6,054 nt of DNA, taken from assembly GCA_913047775.1 (NCBI GenBank), contig CAJWUE010000082.1:1-6054 (forward strand), written 5' to 3'. The notes under the pieces are model-generated. The model had not been told where the DNA came from and made no database searches. It saw only the letters and a program-made list of their open reading frames with translations. Below are positions 1 through 3,466 of this stretch, one piece after another. The position numbers and the translations under genes are program-made. The stretch's first letter is position 1; every line of letters begins with the position of its first letter. This DNA comes from GCA-002731945 sp913047775. GTDB lineage: Bacteria > Pseudomonadota > Alphaproteobacteria > MED-G09.

Positions 1-47
1 TTGGAAACAACGAGCAGTAGTGCTGATATGAGGATAAGTTTTTTCAT
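1..47 (-). CDS. N-terminal fragment of an exported protein, cut by the left edge
   Basis: Only the first 15 codons are inside the window, reading MKKLILISALLLVVS on the minus strand before the edge. The pattern of two lysines followed by an unbroken hydrophobic stretch is a typical Sec or lipoprotein signal peptide n- and h-region. The protein is therefore probably exported to the periplasm or an envelope membrane, but its function cannot be seen and no lipobox cysteine is reached. The ATG lies at 47-45. A purine-rich AGGTG (65-61 on the minus strand) sits 13 bases upstream of it, which is long for a ribosome binding site. The gene diverges from the sugar cluster, with 106 bases between the two start codons. 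A chance short ORF is possible, but the KK-plus-hydrophobic start makes a real gene likely. Confidence 0.6.
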   Translation of the reverse strand, partial: MKKLILISALLLVVS

Positions 48-135
48 GGTAACTATTTTACACCTACGCAATCCATCATCAACAATATGTGAATCTTAAC
101 AGGTTTGTTGTAGGCTTTAGGTTATGAAGAAGAAT

Positions 136-140
136 AAGGA
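136..140 (+). promoter_or_regulatory. Candidate ribosome binding site of the sugar kinase gene
   Basis: AAGGA lies 13 bases upstream of the ATG at 154, separated from it by a run of eight T and then AATTC. The match to the anti-Shine-Dalgarno is good but the spacing is longer than the usual 5-9 bases. No closer purine-rich motif is present. The family match of the protein's N terminus supports the start independently. Confidence 0.45.
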
Positions 141-153
141 TTTTTTTTAATTC

Positions 154-1128
154 ATGATTTGTGTAAGAGCACCATTAAGAATTGGTCTTTTTGGGGGAGG
201 AACCGACATACCAGATTTCTTTCTCGAGAGAGGGGGGAAAGTAATAGGTTTTACTATAGAAAGTTATATCTATATACAAGCAGCCGAAGTTGAAATTAAT
301 CAGGGTTTTAAATTCCGACTTAGTTACAGAACGAACGAAGAGGTAAACTCAGCTGGAGATATTATTCATCCTATCTTTCGAGAAGTATTAAAGAAATATA
401 CATTCGATAACTCTTACCATTTTAGTACTATTTCAAATTTACCCTCTGGAGCAGGACTGGGAGGTTCTTCTTCTTTTACAGTAGGCCTTCTCTCTCTTAT
501 AAACAAAATAAAGGGTTTAAATAAAAAAAATCTAAATTTAGCAAAGCAAGCTATAAATATTGAGAGGGTTATTCTTAATGAAAAGGGTGGATGGCAAGAC
601 CAACTACATGCTGCCTTTGGAGGAATGAATGTTTTTAATTTCTCTAAATCTGGAAATATTTCTCGTACTAAGTTGAATCCTCACCCTAGAGTTTTTGATG
701 ATCTTAATAATAATATGTATCTACTTTATTCAGGAAAGATGAGGGTATCTCATGATATTGAGGCTAGTAAAATAAAAACTTTGAATTTTGGAATGCTTTC
801 AGAGTTGCATGATATAGCGAATCAAGCAGAAGATCTTTTGAATAAGAAAGATTGTACAATCCAAGAAATCGGGAAGTTATTAAATGATTCTTGGCTGATT
901 AAGAGAGGTCTTTCAAATAAGGTTTCAGATACAGAAATAGATAATATTTACAATAATATCCTTAACAGTGGGGCTTATGGGGCTAAACTATGCGGAGCAG
1001 GGGGTGGAGGTTTCTTTATGGTTTTAGCAAGTAAATCTTCAGTAAAAAAGCTTCAAAGAACACTGAACAAAGGCCAATTAAAAAAAATGAGTATAGACTT
1101 GGGAGGCATAAAAACTTTTGAATTATGA
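154..1128 (+). CDS. hddA: GHMP-family sugar kinase, D-glycero-D-manno-heptose 7-phosphate kinase-like (HddA-type)
   Basis: Cytoplasmic ATP-dependent sugar kinase of the GHMP superfamily. HddA members phosphorylate the anomeric position of D-glycero-D-manno-heptose 7-phosphate on the way to GDP-heptose. All three family motifs are visible: RAPLRIGLFGGGTD at residues 5-18, the ATP-binding PSGAGLGGSSS at 97-107, and the C-terminal glycine loop GAGGGG at 281-286. QDQ at 148-150 supplies the expected catalytic aspartate (D149). The length of 324 residues is normal for the family. The ATG at 154 is preferred because HddA-like proteins begin one or two residues before the R-x-P-x-R-I motif, and an in-frame TAA lies just upstream at 148-150. 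The stop overlaps the next start (ATGA), so translation of the two genes is probably coupled. Substrate is inferred: a fucokinase-like role cannot be excluded, since residues 145-150 read GGWQDQ, a form I associate with fucokinases. Family assignment is firm; the gene symbol is tentative. Confidence 0.85.
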   Translation: MICVRAPLRIGLFGGGTDIPDFFLERGGKVIGFTIESYIYIQAAEVEINQGFKFRLSYRTNEEVNSAGDIIHPIFREVLKKYTFDNSYHFSTISNLPSGAGLGGSSSFTVGLLSLINKIKGLNKKNLNLAKQAINIERVILNEKGGWQDQLHAAFGGMNVFNFSKSGNISRTKLNPHPRVFDDLNNNMYLLYSGKMRVSHDIEASKIKTLNFGMLSELHDIANQAEDLLNKKDCTIQEIGKLLNDSWLIKRGLSNKVSDTEIDNIYNNILNSGAYGAKLCGAGGGGFFMVLASKSSVKKLQRTLNKGQLKKMSIDLGGIKTFEL

Positions 1129-2072
1129 TTGAATTAGATAAGAAGATATATGTATCTGGTCACAATGGCATGGTGGGTTCTGCAATTGTTAGGTTTTTAA
1201 AGGAGAGTGGTTATAAAAATATCATCACCGCCTCAAGAGAAGAATTAGAACTTACAAATCAATCAGAAGTAAATAACTTCTTCAAATTGAATGAGATTGA
1301 TGTTGTTTTTAATGCCGCCGCTAAGGTAGGAGGGATAGTAGGTAATGCTTCCTATCCTGGAGATTTTATACACCAGAATCTAATGATCCAGACTAACCTT
1401 TTAGATGCTTCTATAAGATCAGAAATAGATAGATTCATATTCTTAGGTTCTTGCTGTATTTATCCTAAATTTTGTGATCAGCCGATGAAAGAAGAGTATT
1501 TATTAACTGGTGACTTAGAGCCAACCGATGAACCCTATGCCATTGGCAAGATAGCTGGAATAATTTCTTGCCAGGCTTTATATCAACAGTATGGGTTAAA
1601 GTCAGTCTGTCCCATGCCCATAAATCTATTTGGTAAGGGTGATAATTTACATCCCGAAAATAGTCATATTATCGCTGGTCTGATGAGGAGACTACATTTT
1701 GCAAAAATCAATGAAGAAGAAACAACAATAGTTTGGGGGAGCGGTGTGGTTAAAAGAGAATATATGCATGTAGATGATTGCGCCGAAGCAATAGTATTTG
1801 TCAGCGATAAGTTTGATAATGGAGAGATAATAAATATCGCTCCAGGAACTGAACTTACAACCAGAGAAACAGCTGAAGTAATAGCGGATGTAGTGGGATA
1901 TAAAGGCAAATTAGTTCAAGATACAACTAAACCAGATGGTACTATGAGGAAATTAGCTTGTTCAAAAAAGATAAAGTCTCTGGGATGGGAGCCAAAATTA
2001 GATTTTTATGAAGCTCTTACTGTGACTTACGAAGATTTTAAGGAAGAAATATTGTCAGGAAGATGGGACTGA
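1125..2072 (+). CDS. fcl: GDP-L-fucose synthase-type epimerase/reductase
   Basis: Extended short-chain dehydrogenase of the GDP-4-keto-6-deoxy-mannose 3,5-epimerase/4-reductase family (Fcl/WcaG), acting in the cytoplasm with NADPH. The N-terminal nucleotide-binding motif is GHNGMVG at residues 12-18. By comparison with the E. coli enzyme, the Ser-Tyr-Lys triad is S109, Y138 and K142. The two residues used for epimerisation also appear present, as C111 (in GSCCIYPK) and H181 (in HPENSH). The family signature EEYLLTG followed by EPYAIGKIAG is intact. At 315 residues the protein is full length. Translation starts on the ATGA overlap with the kinase stop. The nearest purine-rich motif (GGAGG at 1102-1106) is 18 bases away, so coupling is likelier than independent initiation. 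The usual substrate is the product of a GDP-mannose 4,6-dehydratase, and such a gene follows. Homologues in Campylobacter heptose pathways act on GDP-4-keto-6-deoxy-heptose, so substrate is not fixed by family. Confidence 0.92.
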   Translation: MIELDKKIYVSGHNGMVGSAIVRFLKESGYKNIITASREELELTNQSEVNNFFKLNEIDVVFNAAAKVGGIVGNASYPGDFIHQNLMIQTNLLDASIRSEIDRFIFLGSCCIYPKFCDQPMKEEYLLTGDLEPTDEPYAIGKIAGIISCQALYQQYGLKSVCPMPINLFGKGDNLHPENSHIIAGLMRRLHFAKINEEETTIVWGSGVVKREYMHVDDCAEAIVFVSDKFDNGEIINIAPGTELTTRETAEVIADVVGYKGKLVQDTTKPDGTMRKLACSKKIKSLGWEPKLDFYEALTVTYEDFKEEILSGRWD

Positions 2073-2110
2073 TCTTAGAAAAATCTGTTCTTACTTTAAA
2101 ATAAATTAAA

Positions 2111-2114
2111 AAGG
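2111..2114 (+). promoter_or_regulatory. Candidate ribosome binding site of the dehydratase gene
   Basis: AAGG lies 13 bases before the ATG at 2128, inside an A/T-rich 55-base spacer that shows no clear promoter or terminator. The absence of both suggests the dehydratase gene is transcribed together with the two genes before it. The spacing is again longer than usual, as for the kinase gene. Confidence 0.4.
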
Positions 2115-2127
2115 CAACAAATTTAAG

Positions 2128-3147
2128 ATGGCAAATAAGAAAATTCTGATAACAGGAATAACTGGTATGGTTGGTTCCCATTTGGCGGACTATATAATCA
2201 AAAATACTGATTTTGATATAGTAGGTGTATGTAGATGGAGAAGTCCACTTGTCAATGTGGAGCATCTTCTGGATCTAGCAAATAAGAAAGAAAGGTTGTT
2301 TTTTGAGTATGCCGATATAAATGATTTTATATCCTTAACTCGTATATTTAAGAAACATAAGTTTGATTATGTATCTCATCTTGCCGCACAAAGCTATCCC
2401 AGAACAAGTTTTGATTCTCCTACAGAAACCTATCAAACTAATGTAATTGGTACTAGTAATTTATTGGAGTTAATTAAACAAAGCACTTCTAATCCTGTCA
2501 CACAAGTCTGTTCCTCATCCGAAGTCTTTGGCAGAGTTCCAAAAGAAAAGGTACCTATAAATGAGGAGTGTAGTTTCCATCCAGCTAGTCCTTATGCCAT
2601 ATCTAAAGTAGGAACAGATTTAATTGGTCGATACTATGCGGAGGCTTTTGGACTGAAGACTATTGTCACAAGAATGTTTACACATACTGGCCCCAGGAGA
2701 GGCGATGTTTTTGCAGAATCAACTTTCGCTAAACAAATAGCCCTTATTGAATCAGGACAAGTGGATCCAATAGTAAAGGTGGGTAACTTAAAGTCAATGA
2801 GGACATTTGCAGATGTCAGAGATGCAGTAGAAACTTATTTCTTGCTATTAACGGCGACAAATATAGATCCTGGTGAAACTTTCAACATTGGTGGAAGTTA
2901 TTCCTGCGAAGTAGGAGATATGCTCAATTTTCTTATTTCTTTATCTAGCAAGAAATCGTCAATTAAAATTGAAGAAGATCCGGAAAGATTAAGGCCCATA
3001 GATGCAGATCTTCAAATACCTGATATTTCTAAATTCTTATCAAAGGTGGATTGGAATGCTAAATTTACGTTTGAGCAAACAATGAGTGATTTGTTGGATT
3101 ACTGGAGAGAAAGAATTGCTAGGGGAGAAAATTTCTTAGTTAGATAG
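2128..3147 (+). CDS. GDP-mannose 4,6-dehydratase-like SDR (possible GDP-heptose 4,6-dehydratase)
   Basis: Extended short-chain dehydrogenase of the nucleotide-sugar 4,6-dehydratase group. These enzymes oxidise C4 with bound NAD(P), remove water across C5-C6, and return the hydride to C6. The cofactor loop is GITGMVG at residues 10-16. The active site shows S129-S131 with E132, then Y156-x3-K160. LAAQSYPRTSF (85-95) and HTGPRRGDVF match dehydratase substrate-side motifs of the Gmd type. The C-terminal ERLRPIDADL block resembles the sugar-nucleotide-binding end of Gmd and Rmd proteins. The length of 339 residues is slightly short for classical Gmd. Classical Gmd reads GQDGSYLAE after the first glycines and STSELYG at the active site; here these are GMVGSHLAD and SSSEVFG. 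The protein therefore belongs to a related branch, which I recall occurring near HddA-like kinases. GDP-D-glycero-D-manno-heptose (DmhA-like) or GDP-mannose are both possible substrates, and a 4-reductase role of the Rmd type is a weaker alternative. Confidence 0.85.
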   Translation: MANKKILITGITGMVGSHLADYIIKNTDFDIVGVCRWRSPLVNVEHLLDLANKKERLFFEYADINDFISLTRIFKKHKFDYVSHLAAQSYPRTSFDSPTETYQTNVIGTSNLLELIKQSTSNPVTQVCSSSEVFGRVPKEKVPINEECSFHPASPYAISKVGTDLIGRYYAEAFGLKTIVTRMFTHTGPRRGDVFAESTFAKQIALIESGQVDPIVKVGNLKSMRTFADVRDAVETYFLLLTATNIDPGETFNIGGSYSCEVGDMLNFLISLSSKKSSIKIEEDPERLRPIDADLQIPDISKFLSKVDWNAKFTFEQTMSDLLDYWRERIARGENFLVR

Positions 3148-3281
3148 TTTCAATCTTAAATTTTTATATACCCACTATCCCATGTGCATCTTGCCCTGCC
3201 CTTTAACGCAATTTATAGTGTAAAGAATGAGTTAACCTACTACCCAAAGGACTACTTTTCTACTACTCTTTGTCTCTCAAT

Positions 3282-3317
3282 TTCTCTGAAAGCCTTATAA
3301 AAATGGGCTTCAGAGAA
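3282..3317 (-). terminator. Stem-loop just downstream of the tRNA-Glu 3' end
   Basis: On the minus strand TTCTCTG-AAGCC pairs with GGCTT-T-CAGAGAA. This gives 12 base pairs with one bulged base and an 11-base loop that contains five T. The stem begins two bases after the encoded CCA, so it would form in the tRNA precursor trailer. It may end transcription or mark a 3' processing boundary. No T-run follows the stem on either strand, so a classical intrinsic terminator is not supported. The inverted repeat is directly visible; its function is inferred. Confidence 0.35.
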
Positions 3318-3319
3318 GG

Positions 3320-3396
3320 TGGCGTCCCCAAGGGGATTCGAACCCCTGTTGCCAGGATGAAAACCTGGTGTCCTGACCAGACTAGACGATGGGGAC
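3320..3396 (-). tRNA. tRNA-Glu (anticodon UUC), CCA encoded
   Basis: The minus strand folds into a complete cloverleaf. The acceptor GTCCCCA pairs with TGGGGAC, followed by discriminator G and an encoded CCA at 3322-3320. The D-arm is GTCT/AGGA-like with a GG in its loop. The anticodon stem CCAGG/CCTGG closes a seven-base loop TTTTCAT, giving anticodon TTC. The T-arm is AGGGG-TTCGAAT-CCCCT. The sequence closely resembles the E. coli glutamate tRNA in the acceptor, D and T arms, while the anticodon stem differs. It lies 61 bases after the stop codon of the M16 peptidase gene on the same strand. Short ORFs crossing this region on both strands are not credible genes. Confidence 0.97.
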
Positions 3397-3437
3397 ATAA
3401 AATAGTTTTTCACACATCTGCAATATATCAGGAATGC

Positions 3438-3466
3438 AGTATATTTAAAAAACAGACTCAATCCAA
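3438..3466 (-). promoter_or_regulatory. Candidate sigma70-type promoter for tRNA-Glu
   Basis: On the minus strand TATACT (3443-3438) matches the -10 consensus in five of six bases. TTGGAT (3466-3461) lies exactly 17 bases upstream and matches the -35 consensus only in its first three bases. Transcription would begin roughly 30-35 bases before tRNA position 1, a normal 5' leader length for RNase P processing. The -35 overlaps the last two codons of the peptidase gene. Read-through from that gene is the alternative source of the tRNA transcript. Confidence 0.4.

Noticed and set aside
55..82. Minus-strand promoter-like pair: TTGATG (82-77), 16-base spacer, TAAAAT (60-55)
   Set aside because: The boxes are decent, but transcription would begin within a couple of bases of the ATG at 47, leaving out the Shine-Dalgarno-like motif. 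It works only if the gene is leaderless, and the region is AT-rich enough for chance.
124..150. Mini-ORF MKKNKDFF ending in TAA three bases before the kinase ATG, containing a T8 run
   Set aside because: It is in frame but stopped by TAA. Adding or removing one T moves it out of the kinase frame, so it does not give a longer kinase by slippage. No attenuator-type structure was seen.
232..237. Run of six G in the kinase gene as a possible phase-variation tract
   Set aside because: Six G is shorter than typical phase-variable tracts, and it encodes the conserved glycine pair of the family, so it is ordinary coding sequence.
523..530. A8 run in the kinase gene (another A8 at 1080-1087)
   Set aside because: Both are lysine/asparagine codons in an AT-rich gene. 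The frame is intact through both, and no alternative product of interest results from slippage.
1664..2265. Minus-strand open frames opposite the fcl and dehydratase genes
   Set aside because: They lie antisense to clearly coding sequence, have low-complexity composition, and one spans the intergenic gap without a plausible start context.
3148..3281. Weak CACTAT (3173-3178) / ATAGTG (3215-3220) inverted repeat and ACTAC-rich stretch after the dehydratase gene
   Set aside because: Six base pairs across a 36-base loop with no T-run is not a credible terminator, and the short ACTAC repeats are within chance. No RNA gene or ORF is supported in this spacer.
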